Below, one piece after another: positions 1 through 9,545 of a DNA stretch of 64,000 nt. Below the pieces are notes generated by a model. That model had not been told where the DNA came from, did not search any database, and saw only the letters and a program-made list of their open reading frames with translations. Numbering within the stretch: position 1 is the first letter of the stretch; every line of letters begins with the position of its first letter. This DNA is from an uncultured Duodenibacillus sp. Its GTDB lineage: Bacteria; Pseudomonadota; Gammaproteobacteria; Burkholderiales; Burkholderiaceae_F. The translations under genes were made by a program, and so were the position numbers. The stretch covers positions 1 through 64,000 of the forward strand of contig CALXOY010000086.1 in NCBI GenBank assembly GCA_944390145.1, given 5' to 3'.

Positions 1-77
1 CGGAGATCAGCCGAAACCCCGAGGCCTTCGATTCGCTGCTTCAGCAGTTCGCTGATTTCACTAGGATTAAGTTGCAT
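1..77 (-). CDS. atpA: ATP synthase F1 subunit alpha (N-terminus only)
   Basis: The reverse strand reads MQLNPSEISELLKQRIEGLG, the conserved amino terminus of the F1 alpha subunit, and runs off the left edge of the window. Alpha forms the hexameric catalytic head with beta. It follows atpH with a 17-nt gap, in the usual I-B-E-F-H-A order of a proteobacterial atp operon. Only the first 25 codons are present, so nothing can be said about the nucleotide-binding part. Confidence 0.9.
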   Translation of the reverse strand, partial: MQLNPSEISELLKQRIEGLGVSADL

Positions 78-94
78 TCTTAGAGCTCCGAAAT

Positions 95-643
95 TTATGC
101 GGTGAGCGCCGCCTTCATCTGCGCAAGTCGCGCACGAACAGAACCGTCAAGTACCTGATCTCCCACGCGGATGCTGACGCCGCCGATCAGATCTTTGTTG
201 ATCGAGACCTGGGGACGGAGCGTCACACCGGGGAAGCGATTGCCAAGAGCTTTGACGAGCTGGTCAACGTCTTTCTTGGTAAGTGCGTAGGCGGACTCAA
301 TGTAGGCGTCAGCGACACCTTCGGATTCGTTTTTAAGCGCACGGAACTGCGCGGCGATCTCGGGCAAAGCACAAAGACGACCGTTTTCGATGACTGTGCG
401 CAGCAGGCCTTTCAGCTCGGAGGGAGCCTCCTCGCCGATCGACCCGGCAAGCAGGTCATACATTTGATCATCGGTCACCTTGGGATCGGTCACGAGTTCG
501 GCAACCTGCGGTTCGGAAACCGCAGAGCTGAGAGCAAAGAGCATGTGCTCCATCTCAGCGGCTTGCGCAGTATCCCCCCGCTCTGCAAGAGCCTTCCAGA
601 GGCCCTCGGCGTAGGGGCGGGCAATCGTCGAAAGTTCAGCCAT
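95..643 (-). CDS. atpH: ATP synthase F1 subunit delta
   Basis: A 182-residue protein, close to the family's usual 177-180. It begins MAELSTIARPYAEGLWKALA, which matches the N-terminal helical domain of delta (OSCP). Delta joins the top of the F1 head to the peripheral stalk formed by subunit b. The C-terminal part, with DQVLDGSVRARLAQMK, is the standard closing helix region. It lies 2 nt after atpF and is probably translationally coupled to it. Assignment is secure from sequence and operon position. Confidence 0.95.
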   Translation of the reverse strand: MAELSTIARPYAEGLWKALAERGDTAQAAEMEHMLFALSSAVSEPQVAELVTDPKVTDDQMYDLLAGSIGEEAPSELKGLLRTVIENGRLCALPEIAAQFRALKNESEGVADAYIESAYALTKKDVDQLVKALGNRFPGVTLRPQVSINKDLIGGVSIRVGDQVLDGSVRARLAQMKAALTA

Positions 644-645
644 GA

Positions 646-1116
646 TTAGAGCTTCGCCTTAAGTTGTTCAAGAAGCTGAGCGTGAGCGGCCTTATCCACT
701 TCACGGGCCAGAATCTGCTCGGCACCGGCCACAGCGAGAGCGGCGACTTCATTGCGAAGCTGCTCGCGGGCGCGCTGCATTTCCTGGGCGGCCTCAGCCT
801 TGGCATTCGCAATGATGCGGTCGGCTTCAACCTGAGCACGCTCCTTGGCGTTTTCAACAATCGCCGCGCCCCGCTTTTCACCGTCAGAGACAATGGTTGT
901 CGCATGAGCACGCGCTTCTGCTTCGATCTCACGCCCCTTGGACTGCGCTTCGGCAAGAGCCTGGTTGCTCTTGTCAGCGGCGGCAAGACCTTCGGCGATC
1001 TTGTTTTGGCGCTCTTCGATCGCTTTGATCAAAGGCGGCCAGATGTACTTCATCGTGATCCAGCACCCGATGAAGAACACCACCATCTGTACAAACAGAG
1101 AGGCATTAATGTTCAT
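646..1116 (-). CDS. atpF: ATP synthase F0 subunit b
   Basis: A 156-residue protein with one N-terminal membrane helix (about residues 5-25) followed by a long charged coiled coil rich in Ala, Glu, Lys and Arg, the classic peripheral stalk of the rotary ATP synthase. I chose the ATG at 1116 ([11 protein letters not shown]) over an in-frame TTG two codons upstream, because it gives the usual length of 156 and has GGGG about 7 nt upstream. The gap to atpE is unusually long (131 nt) and holds two inverted repeats, described separately. Confidence 0.95.
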   Translation of the reverse strand: MNINASLFVQMVVFFIGCWITMKYIWPPLIKAIEERQNKIAEGLAAADKSNQALAEAQSKGREIEAEARAHATTIVSDGEKRGAAIVENAKERAQVEADRIIANAKAEAAQEMQRAREQLRNEVAALAVAGAEQILAREVDKAAHAQLLEQLKAKL

Positions 1117-1144
1117 TGTCAACCCCGTTCCTACCGCAACCCCA

Positions 1145-1169
1145 GCCGGCGGTAATCACCCCCGCCGGC
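1145..1169 (-). other. Perfect 8-bp hairpin in the atpE-atpF spacer
   Basis: GCCGGCGG (1145-1152) is exactly complementary to CCGCCGGC (1162-1169), with a 9-nt loop. No T-run follows in the direction of atp transcription, so it does not look like an intrinsic terminator. A second, shorter repeat (AGCCGG/CCGGCT) lies near 1209-1231. The likely role is mRNA processing or translation control between the c and b cistrons; this is inferred from position only. Confidence 0.5.
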
Positions 1170-1247
1170 AAGGCTGTCGCGGCAACGTCAATAAGAAAGA
1201 GACGGAAATGAGCCGGCTCATGCTCGGCCGGCTGCACAAACCGGGTA

Positions 1248-1514
<267 letters not shown>

Positions 1515-1559
1515 TTAGGAATGAAGAAAAGAGAAAGAGAAAAGGAAAGTAAAAGCCTG

Positions 1560-2393
1560 TTAGTGTCCGTCATGCGCCTGACCAATGTAGACCAAGGTCA
1601 GCATCATCATGATGAACGCCTGAAGCAGAACAATCAAAATGTGGAACAGCCACCAGCACAAGCCGGCGAAAATCTGCCCGAGCACGCTCAAAGAGCCCCC
1701 GACCACGCCAAAGCTCATGGCGTAGCCGCCGAGCAGGGCAATCAGGAAGAAAAGCAATTCGCCTGCGTACATGTTACCGAAGAGTCGCATGCCAAGGCTA
1801 ACGGTTTTGGCAAGATACTCGATCAGGTTCAAGGCGCAGTTGAAGGGCCACAGCAGGAAGTGGTTGCCGAAAGGAGCTGAGAACAGCTCATGGAACCAAC
1901 CGCCGGCTCCCTTGATTTTGAATCCGTAGTACAAGCTGAGGATCAGAACGGAAATGGAAATACCCATGGTGCCGTTCAGGTCAGCTGTAGGCAGCGGACG
2001 CAGGTACTCAATTCCGAAAAGACCGGCAATTGCAGGCAGCAGGTCGACCGGAACCAAGTCGATTGCGTTCATCAGCACGACCCAGACGAAGACCGTCAGC
2101 GCACAGGGGGCGATAAAGGTTCGATCCCCGTGAACAATGGCCTTGCTCTGCTCCTCGACCATGTCCACAAGCATTTCGACAGCGCACTGGAACTTGCCCG
2201 GAACGCCGCTCGTTGCCTTTTTCGCAGCACTGCGAAACACCAGCAAAGTGATTGCCAGCATCAGGATCGAGAAGAAGATGGTGTCGTAGTTGATGACCGA
2301 AAAGTCAATGATTGACTGCATCTTGCCGGAGGCATTATGCGTCAAGTGATGAAGCATGTATCCGGTTGAGCTAAGAGCTCCTTCTGTAGCCAT
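1560..2393 (-). CDS. atpB: ATP synthase F0 subunit a
   Basis: A polytopic membrane protein that forms the proton channel next to the c ring. The essential arginine is visible in the penultimate helix as SLGMRLFGNMYAGEL (Arg about residue 203). The downstream helices end in LTLVYIGQAHDGH. I prefer the ATG at 2393 (277 aa) to the in-frame TTG at 2399, since AGGGA lies about 8 nt upstream of the ATG. It lies between atpI and atpE, as in other proteobacteria. Confidence 0.95.
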   Translation of the reverse strand: MATEGALSSTGYMLHHLTHNASGKMQSIIDFSVINYDTIFFSILMLAITLLVFRSAAKKATSGVPGKFQCAVEMLVDMVEEQSKAIVHGDRTFIAPCALTVFVWVVLMNAIDLVPVDLLPAIAGLFGIEYLRPLPTADLNGTMGISISVLILSLYYGFKIKGAGGWFHELFSAPFGNHFLLWPFNCALNLIEYLAKTVSLGMRLFGNMYAGELLFFLIALLGGYAMSFGVVGGSLSVLGQIFAGLCWWLFHILIVLLQAFIMMMLTLVYIGQAHDGH

Positions 2394-2412
2394 AACCAAA
2401 TCCCTTTGGGTC

Positions 2413-2769
2413 TCAATGTTTAATAAAGAAAGGAATCAGCTGTCCGAAGACCCCGGCGAATATGCCAGCGATCATGGCAGGCCAGTTGAGTTCCGTATAG
2501 AACTTCGCCGTCAACGCAAAAAGTACGCAGATTACGAAAATCTTGAGGAGCTCGCCGAGCGGAAGCATCACCGCAGACATCGGCTTTTTCTTGCTGAAGC
2601 TGCGAAGAAGGCACAAGGCGAACAGAGCATTGGGAACGACAACACACAAACCGCCAGCCATGGCAGACAATCCTGCAGCTGCATCAAATCCGATCCATGC
2701 TGCAAGCGCTGTCACGATGACGGTTGCAAATTGCCAAATGACGACACGAATCAACACCTCGCGATTCAT
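2413..2769 (-). CDS. atpI: ATP synthase I-type assembly protein
   Basis: A 118-residue protein with four hydrophobic segments (for example FATVIVTALAAWIGFDAA and a C-terminal MIAGIFAGVFGQLIPFFI). Its size, topology and position as first gene of the atp operon match AtpI, which helps assemble the c ring and is not a stoichiometric part of the enzyme. AtpI sequences diverge quickly, so the assignment rests partly on context. A candidate promoter lies just upstream at 2800-2828. Confidence 0.85.
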   Translation of the reverse strand: MNREVLIRVVIWQFATVIVTALAAWIGFDAAAGLSAMAGGLCVVVPNALFALCLLRSFSKKKPMSAVMLPLGELLKIFVICVLFALTAKFYTELNWPAMIAGIFAGVFGQLIPFFIKH

Positions 2770-2799
2770 ATCGCACCCAGCCCCCTTTTTGATGGCCGT

Positions 2800-2828
2800 A
2801 TTTTACGTATGTACATACTCTTTAACAA
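2800..2828 (-). promoter_or_regulatory. Candidate atp operon promoter with an internal palindrome
   Basis: On the minus strand, TTGTTA (2823-2828) and TAAAAT (2800-2805) are separated by exactly 17 bp, 4/6 and 5/6 matches to the sigma-70 hexamers. The spacer contains the perfect 12-bp palindrome GTATGTACATAC (2807-2818), a possible operator. Transcription would start near 2793, about 24 nt before the atpI start codon. No experimental support is available here. Confidence 0.55.
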
Positions 2829-2867
2829 CTATCTGAAGGGCTTACAGTGCTTACCACCTCAGAGGTA

Positions 2868-2927
2868 GACGGCGGCGAATTCTGCCAGTTTTTGCAGGAC
2901 ATTGCAAAACTTAAGAAAGCCGCCGTC
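2868..2927 (-). terminator. Nested stem-loop between parB and the atp promoter
   Basis: GACGGCGGC (2868-2876) pairs perfectly with GCCGCCGTC (2919-2927). Inside the loop TTTTGCA (2890-2896) pairs with TGCAAAA (2903-2909). It lies 33 nt after the parB stop and before the atp promoter, where a boundary for the par transcript would be expected. No U-tract follows, so it may be a processing or Rho-related structure rather than a simple intrinsic terminator. Confidence 0.4.
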
Positions 2928-2959
2928 ACCATTTCATATTACGTAATTCTGATAAAGAA

Positions 2960-3883
2960 TCACTCTTGAGCAGGTGCCAGTTTGGCGATCAACGCATCAA
3001 GGTCATCGAGATCGGCAAAGTCAATCACAATCTTGCCTCGTCCCTTCTTTCCATAAACAACATGCACCGGAGCACCAATTGATTCGGCAAGTCTCTCTTC
3101 CAGAATGCGGTCGTCCGCGGAGATCTCTTTTTTGGCGGGTTTTTCGTCCTTCCCGTCCTTTTTATCCGTCAATCGTGCAATCAATTTTTCGGTTTCACGC
3201 ACGGAAAGATCCTTGGCCACAATCTCATTGGCCACCTGGATCTGTTCGGCGCCAGACAACGCCAACAGCGCCCGGGCATGCCCCATGTCGATCTTTCCGT
3301 CTGCCAGCATCTGTTTGACAGCTTCCGTCAAATTCAAAAGCCTGAGCAGGTTGGTGGTCGCCGAGCGGCTGCGGCCGATGGCTTCGGCAGCCTTCTCATG
3401 CGTATAGCCGAACTCTTCAATAAGGCGACTGACGCCCATAGCCTCCTCGACAGCATTGAGATCCTCTCGCTGCATGTTCTCGATAAGAGCCATGGCAAGA
3501 GCGTTCTTGTCGTCCACCTCCCGGATGATGGCCGGCACGGTCTTCTTGCCAGCCAGTTTGCTCGCACGAAAACGCCGTTCGCCGGCAATGATTTCATAGC
3601 GGCCGTTGGCCGCCGGCCGGACAATAATCGGGCTGATGACTCCCTGCTGGCGGATCGACTCGCTCAGTTCCTGAAGCTTTTCCTGCTCAATCAAAGTGCG
3701 AGGCTGGTACTTGCCCGCCTTGAGCAGTCCGATTTCAATTTCCTGCACTGCGGGGCCGTCAACCTTTTTGTCCTCCTGAGCAGCGGCTTTTGCTTTGGCC
3801 GGGGTCGGAATGCTGGCCGGCACCTCGGAACCTAACAATGCTGACAATCCTCGACCGAGGCGGCTGGTTTTCTTGGCTGGCAT
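2960..3883 (-). CDS. parB: Chromosome-partitioning protein ParB
   Basis: A 307-residue CTPase and DNA clamp that loads at parS and bridges the origin region for segregation. The N-terminus (KKTSRLGRGLSALLG) is the ParA-stimulating peptide. GERRFRA at residues 101-107 is the CTP/parS-gate motif. A helix-turn-helix follows around EKAAEAIGRSRSATTNLL, and a short C-terminal dimerisation domain ends the protein. It starts 6 nt after parA. Five perfect or near-perfect parS sites lie 4.6-6 kb away in the same window. Confidence 0.97.
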   Translation of the reverse strand: MPAKKTSRLGRGLSALLGSEVPASIPTPAKAKAAAQEDKKVDGPAVQEIEIGLLKAGKYQPRTLIEQEKLQELSESIRQQGVISPIIVRPAANGRYEIIAGERRFRASKLAGKKTVPAIIREVDDKNALAMALIENMQREDLNAVEEAMGVSRLIEEFGYTHEKAAEAIGRSRSATTNLLRLLNLTEAVKQMLADGKIDMGHARALLALSGAEQIQVANEIVAKDLSVRETEKLIARLTDKKDGKDEKPAKKEISADDRILEERLAESIGAPVHVVYGKKGRGKIVIDFADLDDLDALIAKLAPAQE

Positions 3884-3889
3884 AACGTC

Positions 3890-4681
3890 TTACTCCTTTG
3901 AAGCCTGCTCTTCGTCATTGACGCGACGGATCAACTCCCGTCCAAAATTTATATACGCCTTCGCTCCCGTACTGGATTTTTTGTAATACATGACGGGCTT
4001 TCCAAACGAAGGCGCTTCGGCAAGGCTGACATTGCGCGGGATCACCGTATCGAAGACAACCGCACCGAAGGTCTGAATCAATTCATTGCTGACAAGGTTT
4101 TGCAGCGAAATGCGAGAGCTGTACATAACCCGCAATACGCCGATCACCTTCAAATTCGGATTTTTATTGGCCACCACGCGGTTGATGGTCTCCACCAGAT
4201 CACTCAAACCTTCCATGGCGTAGTACTCGCACTGCATGGGGACAATGACGCCCATGGCCGAGCACAAGGCATTGACTGTAATAAGTGAGAGCGATGGCGG
4301 ACAGTCAATCAGGATGAAATCATATTTGTCGTCCACCTTCGCCAGAATATTTTTCAGAAGATTGTCGCGATCCTTGAAATCCGCAATTTCCAATTCAGCG
4401 GCCGCTAAATCACGGTTTGCTGGAAGCACATCGTATCCGCCGACTTCACTGCGCTGGACCACCTCCTCAAACTTCATCTTCTTGTTGATAAGGAGATCAT
4501 AAATAGTGAATTTGCATTCACTTTTTTCAATTCCAGATCCTGTCGTCGCGTTGCCCTGGGCATCCAGATCTACAAGAAGAACCTTCTTGCGTTTTTTAGC
4601 AAGCGCTGCAGCCGTATTGACTGCTGTTGTTGTTTTGCCAACGCCGCCTTTCTGATTGGCAACACAAAAGATATATGCCAT
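3890..4681 (-). CDS. parA: Chromosome-partitioning ATPase ParA (Soj)
   Basis: A 263-residue deviant Walker-type ATPase that moves ParB-parS complexes along the nucleoid. The deviant Walker A is KGGVGKTTT (residues 11-19), with the signature lysine next to the first glycines; Walker B is FILIDCPPSLS. There is no N-terminal helix-turn-helix, so it is the chromosomal rather than the plasmid type Ia form. It lies 32 nt downstream of marC and 6 nt upstream of parB, suggesting one marC-parA-parB transcript. Confidence 0.97.
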   Translation of the reverse strand: MAYIFCVANQKGGVGKTTTAVNTAAALAKKRKKVLLVDLDAQGNATTGSGIEKSECKFTIYDLLINKKMKFEEVVQRSEVGGYDVLPANRDLAAAELEIADFKDRDNLLKNILAKVDDKYDFILIDCPPSLSLITVNALCSAMGVIVPMQCEYYAMEGLSDLVETINRVVANKNPNLKVIGVLRVMYSSRISLQNLVSNELIQTFGAVVFDTVIPRNVSLAEAPSFGKPVMYYKKSSTGAKAYINFGRELIRRVNDEEQASKE

Positions 4682-4713
4682 TTACTCCTGCACTCCGTTT
4701 CCGTGTCGGTCGA

Positions 4714-5370
4714 TTACTTCGGCAATTGCATCCACAGCTCTGAAAAACCTTTCCAGAAGGTGGAAACTCCCAAGCAAATCAAAATAAAAGAAAAAATACG
4801 GGACAATGCATCGGCGCCTGCAGCACCAACAGCCCGGGTAATTCGGTCACAGTACCGGTAACAAGCCCAAACCAGCATCGTGCTCGCCACTATGCCTGCC
4901 ACCGTTCCAATCAACTTTCCATAATCCTCAAAAGGTGTTGCCCCAAGGGCGACGGCCACCGAAATGGCACCGGGACCCGTCGTCAAGGGAAGCGTAAAAG
5001 GATAAAACGCCATGCTTGAGAGAACTCGGGCGCTTTTAGGCTGTTTTGAATGACTGGAGTCATCCTGCGGCGGCGCATTCAATGCCTGCCAGCCAGCGCT
5101 AAAAAGAACGATCCCGCCGGCCATCCTCAGTACATCAATAGAAATGCCGAAGAAGGTCAAAATGAGGTTTCCTGCAAAAAGACAAACCAACAGCACAATA
5201 AGAGAGTAGAGCGCCACTCTATTGGCCATTGCACCTCTAACTTGCGAATCAACACCATTGGTGAGAGTCAAGAAGAACATGGCTCCCCCAAACGGATTGA
5301 GCACCGGTACCAAAGCTGCAAACACGATGATTGCTGCCGCATACACGCCGGCAATTTCCGCTTCAAACAT
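4714..5370 (-). CDS. MarC family inner-membrane protein
   Basis: A 218-residue protein with six predicted membrane segments and the family signature VPVLNPFGGAMFFLTLT near the N-terminus, as well as MAFYPFTLPLTTGPGAISVA in the second half, which is the internal repeat of the MarC/UPF0056 family. The molecular role of the family is not established. Its promoter region carries a perfect TATAAT and an 18-bp palindrome. Its link to parAB is only by position: 32 nt separates it from parA. Confidence 0.85.
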   Translation of the reverse strand: MFEAEIAGVYAAAIIVFAALVPVLNPFGGAMFFLTLTNGVDSQVRGAMANRVALYSLIVLLVCLFAGNLILTFFGISIDVLRMAGGIVLFSAGWQALNAPPQDDSSHSKQPKSARVLSSMAFYPFTLPLTTGPGAISVAVALGATPFEDYGKLIGTVAGIVASTMLVWACYRYCDRITRAVGAAGADALSRIFSFILICLGVSTFWKGFSELWMQLPK

Positions 5371-5393
5371 GGCTTGTCTCTCAAATTAGAACT

Positions 5394-5459
5394 TCAGAGG
5401 AACCTCTGATCGATTCTGATTATAAAAAGCACTCGCAATGAGATGAATTTAAATTCATC
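5394..5459 (-). promoter_or_regulatory. marC-par promoter with palindromic operator candidates
   Basis: On the minus strand a perfect -10 box TATAAT lies at 5419-5424. Seventeen bp further upstream the -35 position (5442-5447, TTCATC) falls inside an 18-bp perfect palindrome, GATGAATTTAAATTCATC (5442-5459). A second inverted repeat, TCAGAGG-AA-CCTCTGA, lies at 5394-5409, downstream of the expected start point. Overlap of a palindrome with the -35 is the usual layout of a repressor site. Which regulator binds is unknown. Confidence 0.55.
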
Positions 5460-5469
5460 CAAAATGTTC

Positions 5470-6141
5470 TTACAAGCTGTCTATTCTCTTCATGCCAATT
5501 AAAACCCTTTCCAATTCCCCCTGATTCAGACGAATGAAAATCTCTTTTTCCGTTTTCACAGCTTCGGGGAGTTCCTGAATTTCACTCTCAGGAAATTTCC
5601 CCTTCATTGCAATCCAACGGCCATCTTCAGCCAACAGGTGTCGGGTGAGCGTCACCATTGTTTTTAGTGAAGAAAAAGCTCTAGATGTGATGACATCATA
5701 TTTTTCCCCTTTCATCTGCTCCACTCTTAAATGAAGAGCCTGGGCATTTGTTAAACGGCATCCTCCACACACTTGTCTGAGAAAAATAATTTTCTTTTGG
5801 ACGGCATCCACCATTGTGACTTTTAGATCCGGCCTCATGATTGCCAATGGAATAGCCGGCAATCCACCGCCGCTGCCAACGTCCAGAACCGTCTCCATTT
5901 TTGCAGGCGCCAGTTCATCGAGATGTTTAACCAGTGTCAGAGAATCAATAATATGAAGTTTGACGACATCATCCGGATCTTTAATACTCGTTAGGTTGTA
6001 CACGGCATTCCATCGCAAGAGAAGCGAGGAAAAACGCGCCAGCTTTTCCGCCTGCTCATCTGTCACCTCAAGCTGCTTTAGTTCCTCTTCTTCCTGGATC
6101 TTTTCCAAAATGACAGAGGGATCAAAATCTATAGCCATCAT
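5470..6141 (-). CDS. rsmG: 16S rRNA (guanine-N7)-methyltransferase RsmG
   Basis: A 223-residue S-adenosylmethionine methyltransferase that modifies G527 of 16S rRNA. The SAM-binding loop is VLDVGSGGGLPAIPLAI (residues 85-101). The N-terminal LLLRWNAVYNLTSIKDPDDV and later VITSRAFSSLKTMV are RsmG hallmarks. It starts 8 nt after mnmG, the classic gidA-gidB pair. The start codon is one of two adjacent ATGs. Length is typical (E. coli 207). Confidence 0.96.
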   Translation of the reverse strand: MMAIDFDPSVILEKIQEEEELKQLEVTDEQAEKLARFSSLLLRWNAVYNLTSIKDPDDVVKLHIIDSLTLVKHLDELAPAKMETVLDVGSGGGLPAIPLAIMRPDLKVTMVDAVQKKIIFLRQVCGGCRLTNAQALHLRVEQMKGEKYDVITSRAFSSLKTMVTLTRHLLAEDGRWIAMKGKFPESEIQELPEAVKTEKEIFIRLNQGELERVLIGMKRIDSL

Positions 6142-6149
6142 GACTTCTC

Positions 6150-8042
6150 TTACTTCAACCGTTTTAAATAAACCAACAACAGCGAGATTGCTGCGGGAGT
6201 GACACCGGAAATTCTTGATGCCTGCCCCAGCGTTTCCGGCCTGACCGCTTTTAATTTTTGACGAACTTCAAATGACAGTCCAACAACTTTGTCGTAATCC
6301 ATATCTTCCGGAAGTTCCAACATCTCATGCTCCAGAGTTTTTTGAACTTCCTCTTTTTGTCGTTCGATGTACCCTTGATACTTCAAGGCAATCTCAATTT
6401 GTTCGATTTTTTCCGGATCTGTCAGAGCATTCTCGCTCACCAAAGTTCCATCTGCTTTTTTCAAGCTCATCAGGATTGTGTAATCAACATTAGGTCTCGC
6501 AAGAAGAGATGCCAAGTTGTACTCACGTTCAATGGTTGCCCCCAGAACACGAACAGCCTCATCAGAAGCGACCACTCTTGGATTTATCCACGTACTCTTC
6601 AACCGAGAGAGTTCTTTTTCAATAGCTTCCTGTTTTCTCATAAAGGAAGCATATTTTTCCTCTTCAAGGACTCCCAAACGATGTGCCGTTTCAGCTAAAC
6701 GCGCATCAGCATTATCTTCCCGAAGACTCAGGCGATATTCTGCACGGCTCGTAAACATGCGGTAGGGTTCCGTGACACCTTTTGTTGTCAGATCATCTAT
6801 CATGACTCCAAGATATGCTTCATCTCTTCTTGGCGTCCATTCCTCCCGCCCTAAAGCTCTGGCGGCAGCATTCAAACCAGCCAACAAACCTTGCGCCGCT
6901 GCCTCTTCATACCCAGTTGTTCCATTAATCTGGCCAGCGAAGTAAAGATTTTCAATCTGCTTACACTCGAATGTCCGTTTCAATTCGCGCGGGTCATAAA
7001 AATCATATTCGATCGCATAGCCGGGTCTTAGCAGGTAAGCATTCTCCAACCCGGGAATGCAATGAATCATGTCCAGCTGAACATCAAAGGGGAGCGATGT
7101 TGAAATTCCATTCGGATAAAACTCATTAGTTGACAAACCTTCCGGCTCAAGGAAAACTTGATGGCTGTCCTTATCTTTAAACCTCTGGACTTTATCTTCG
7201 ATTGAAGGACAATAACGCGGCCCAATTCCTTCGATAATTCCTGAATACATGGGAGACCGATCGAGGTTCCTTCGAATAATGTCATGCATTTTTTCATTCG
7301 TGTGTGTAATCCAGCATGACAACTGACGGGGATGCTTAATACCCAGCTCCATCATGGAAAACGAAGGGATAGGATTCATATCCCCCATCTGTTCACGGCA
7401 TTTACTGAAATCAATAGAGCGTCCATCAATACGAGCCGGCGTCCCCGTTTTTAGACGTCCCTTAGGAAGTCCTAAATCAATCAATCGCTCAGCCAAACGA
7501 ATGGAAGGCGGATCACCTGCCCGCCCGGCTGAATAATGATCCAAGCCAATATGCACCAAACCATTCAAAAAAGTGCCGCTGCACAAAACAACACATTTCG
7601 AAGTAAAACGACACCCAGTTTTTGTCACCACGCCAGCAGCTCGATGATTATCAACAATCAAATCATCCGCCGCCATTTGAAACACAAATAAGTTCGGCTG
7701 GTTTTCAACTCTTTTCCTCATTTCAACTCGATAGAGATTCCTATCGATTTGCGCTCGAGTTGCACGTACTGCCGGTCCTTTTGAACGATTCAGAATGCGA
7801 AACTGAATACCCGCAACATCGGTTACAGCCCCCATGGCGCCACCCATGGCATCAACTTCTTTTACTAGATGTCCTTTCCCTATTCCACCTATTGATGGAT
7901 TACAAGACAACTGTCCAATGGTTTCAATATTGTGCGTGATCAAAAGAGTTTTCGCCCCCATCCTGGCTGACGCAAGGGAAGCTTCAGCTCCAGCATGACC
8001 ACAACCAATCACAATGACATCAAAAATATCCGGGTAATTCAT
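6150..8042 (-). CDS. mnmG: tRNA uridine 5-carboxymethylaminomethyl modification enzyme, FAD subunit
   Basis: A 630-residue FAD protein that, with MnmE, installs the carboxymethylaminomethyl group on U34 of tRNAs. The dinucleotide-binding motif is [11 protein letters not shown] at the N-terminus. Also visible are the family motifs [33 protein letters not shown], and [21 protein letters not shown] chose the ATG at 8042 ([13 protein letters not shown]), which matches the usual length, over an in-frame TTG 11 codons upstream. The gene is AT-richer than those after 12 kb. Confidence 0.96.
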   Translation of the reverse strand: MNYPDIFDVIVIGCGHAGAEASLASARMGAKTLLITHNIETIGQLSCNPSIGGIGKGHLVKEVDAMGGAMGAVTDVAGIQFRILNRSKGPAVRATRAQIDRNLYRVEMRKRVENQPNLFVFQMAADDLIVDNHRAAGVVTKTGCRFTSKCVVLCSGTFLNGLVHIGLDHYSAGRAGDPPSIRLAERLIDLGLPKGRLKTGTPARIDGRSIDFSKCREQMGDMNPIPSFSMMELGIKHPRQLSCWITHTNEKMHDIIRRNLDRSPMYSGIIEGIGPRYCPSIEDKVQRFKDKDSHQVFLEPEGLSTNEFYPNGISTSLPFDVQLDMIHCIPGLENAYLLRPGYAIEYDFYDPRELKRTFECKQIENLYFAGQINGTTGYEEAAAQGLLAGLNAAARALGREEWTPRRDEAYLGVMIDDLTTKGVTEPYRMFTSRAEYRLSLREDNADARLAETAHRLGVLEEEKYASFMRKQEAIEKELSRLKSTWINPRVVASDEAVRVLGATIEREYNLASLLARPNVDYTILMSLKKADGTLVSENALTDPEKIEQIEIALKYQGYIERQKEEVQKTLEHEMLELPEDMDYDKVVGLSFEVRQKLKAVRPETLGQASRISGVTPAAISLLLVYLKRLK

Positions 8043-8443
8043 TTTCGTTAAAACTGGAGAATCTTCACTCCCCAAGCTCTCTTAAATAAGTCAATCAAAA
8101 CGCTTCATACAGAACCGATCAACCAACTCACTCATTTGTATTCTTTGTCATGAGAGATTTTACTTTCAGCCGCAACACTTCATGCATTTAAATAGCAATG
8201 TGTTACTGCATCGCGACTTCCAAAATTCCAGTCCAACGCGTTTTTTTTTAGAAAATCCAGCTGTAAATAATTTTTCCATCTCTGCTGAGATCTCGTTCAT
8301 TTCAAGCCTGATGTTTTGTTCATAAACCATCGGGTTTAGGTCACTAGGAAACCATCGGCGCTTGAACAAACCTGACATCTATTCCACGAATCGCGTTGAC
8401 TTAACAACATTTCAACAGTAGTGTCAGCTTAACCTAAGCACTG

Positions 8444-8459
8444 TGTTTCACGTGAAACA
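8444..8459. other. parS: parS site 1 (ParB-binding palindrome)
   Basis: The 16 bases TGTTTCACGTGAAACA form a perfect palindrome identical to the bacterial parS consensus. ParB and ParA are encoded 4.6 kb to the left. Confidence 0.95.
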
Positions 8460-8501
8460 ATCCCTTCAATCTCCGCACTACCACCCCATCAATTCAACCA
8501 C

Positions 8502-8517
8502 TGTTTCACGTGAAACA
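8502..8517. other. parS: parS site 2
   Basis: A second exact TGTTTCACGTGAAACA, 58 bp from the first centre to centre. Confidence 0.95.
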
Positions 8518-9529
8518 CTCAAATAAAAATCTCATCTTTTAGGCCCATCCGAAAAAAAACATCAACAGTCAAAAACTCAAGTTTTCACAACTGCATCCGC
8601 GATGTTTTACAACACGTCGTCATCCTGTCAAGACTCTCTTGGTTCAAATTTAAACGGAAATAATGCGGTAAATTTCTTTAACTCAGTCAGCGCGATTTCA
8701 AATTCAAAACAACAGTCGCAAGAAACCTTTTCTTTCCTTATATCAATCCCCTCAACACTGCGTTCTCTATTTTTTATCTCTGGTTAAATCAGAGCAATTC
8801 ACGCACCCCTCACTTCAGCAATTTAAAGATAAGAAGTACAGAAGTTCTGTGAATTTTATTTTTATGTCAAAACAAGATTCACTCAACATGCCGCTGATTA
8901 ACTTACTACTTCTATAGCAATCACAACAGACTTGAATCCACCAGAAAGATAAAATGTCGTAAATTCAGTTTAAGGGCTGTTCCATTGCCAATCTTCAGCA
9001 GTTTATCGTCTCAAACGACTCATCTCCTGAGTGAACCTAAATTACCCCTGGAGGATATGACCTATTAAACCTCTGTTTTCTATTTATTAGTCCACAGGTT
9101 TTTTCAAACTCAGAGATAAGCATTTACCGCTCCGCTAGGATCTACCCTTCATTCAGTGCGAGCCCACTCAAGGTCAGTAAGCAAGGCCGTCACACAAGAG
9201 ACGAAGTACCAGAAGGACACAAAAAGAATAAACCCACTTTCGGTGCACAAAGCCTCTCCATTCATGTTTTCCTAAATATTCCGGGGTAGCGAAGCGTAAA
9301 CCAAAACCCAGCGAGAGTCAGCACCGATCAGGCTCTCATGAACTCTGCCAACTACCTATCAATAGCAATCAGCATCACCCCTTCCAGGCTGAACATTCCA
9401 CCTCTGACACACTCTCACCCTCTTCTATTTAATACAGCATTGGAATCAACTTGATCACTTGAACAGTTCTTCAATACAAGAGGCATAAAAACCCAATTAT
9501 TCTTTTCCGCTTATTCTTTTAGCACCAGA

Positions 9530-9545
9530 TGTTTCACGTGAAACA
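9530..9545. other. parS: parS site 3
   Basis: An exact TGTTTCACGTGAAACA, about 1 kb from sites 1-2 in the same non-coding region. Confidence 0.95.

Noticed and set aside
6570..6582. TTATCCACG 9-mer inside mnmG as a DnaA box
   Set aside because: Single one-mismatch 9-mer within coding sequence; such matches are expected by chance in 64 kb.
8166..8378. 70-codon minus-strand frame in the parS region
   Set aside because: No family resemblance, no clear ribosome site, AT-rich DNA where such frames arise by chance. It cannot be fully excluded.
9021..9060. Possible TPP riboswitch fragment near CCTGAGTGAACC
   Set aside because: The flanking conserved helices and the late THI-box landmarks are missing, and it is more than 900 nt from thiC.
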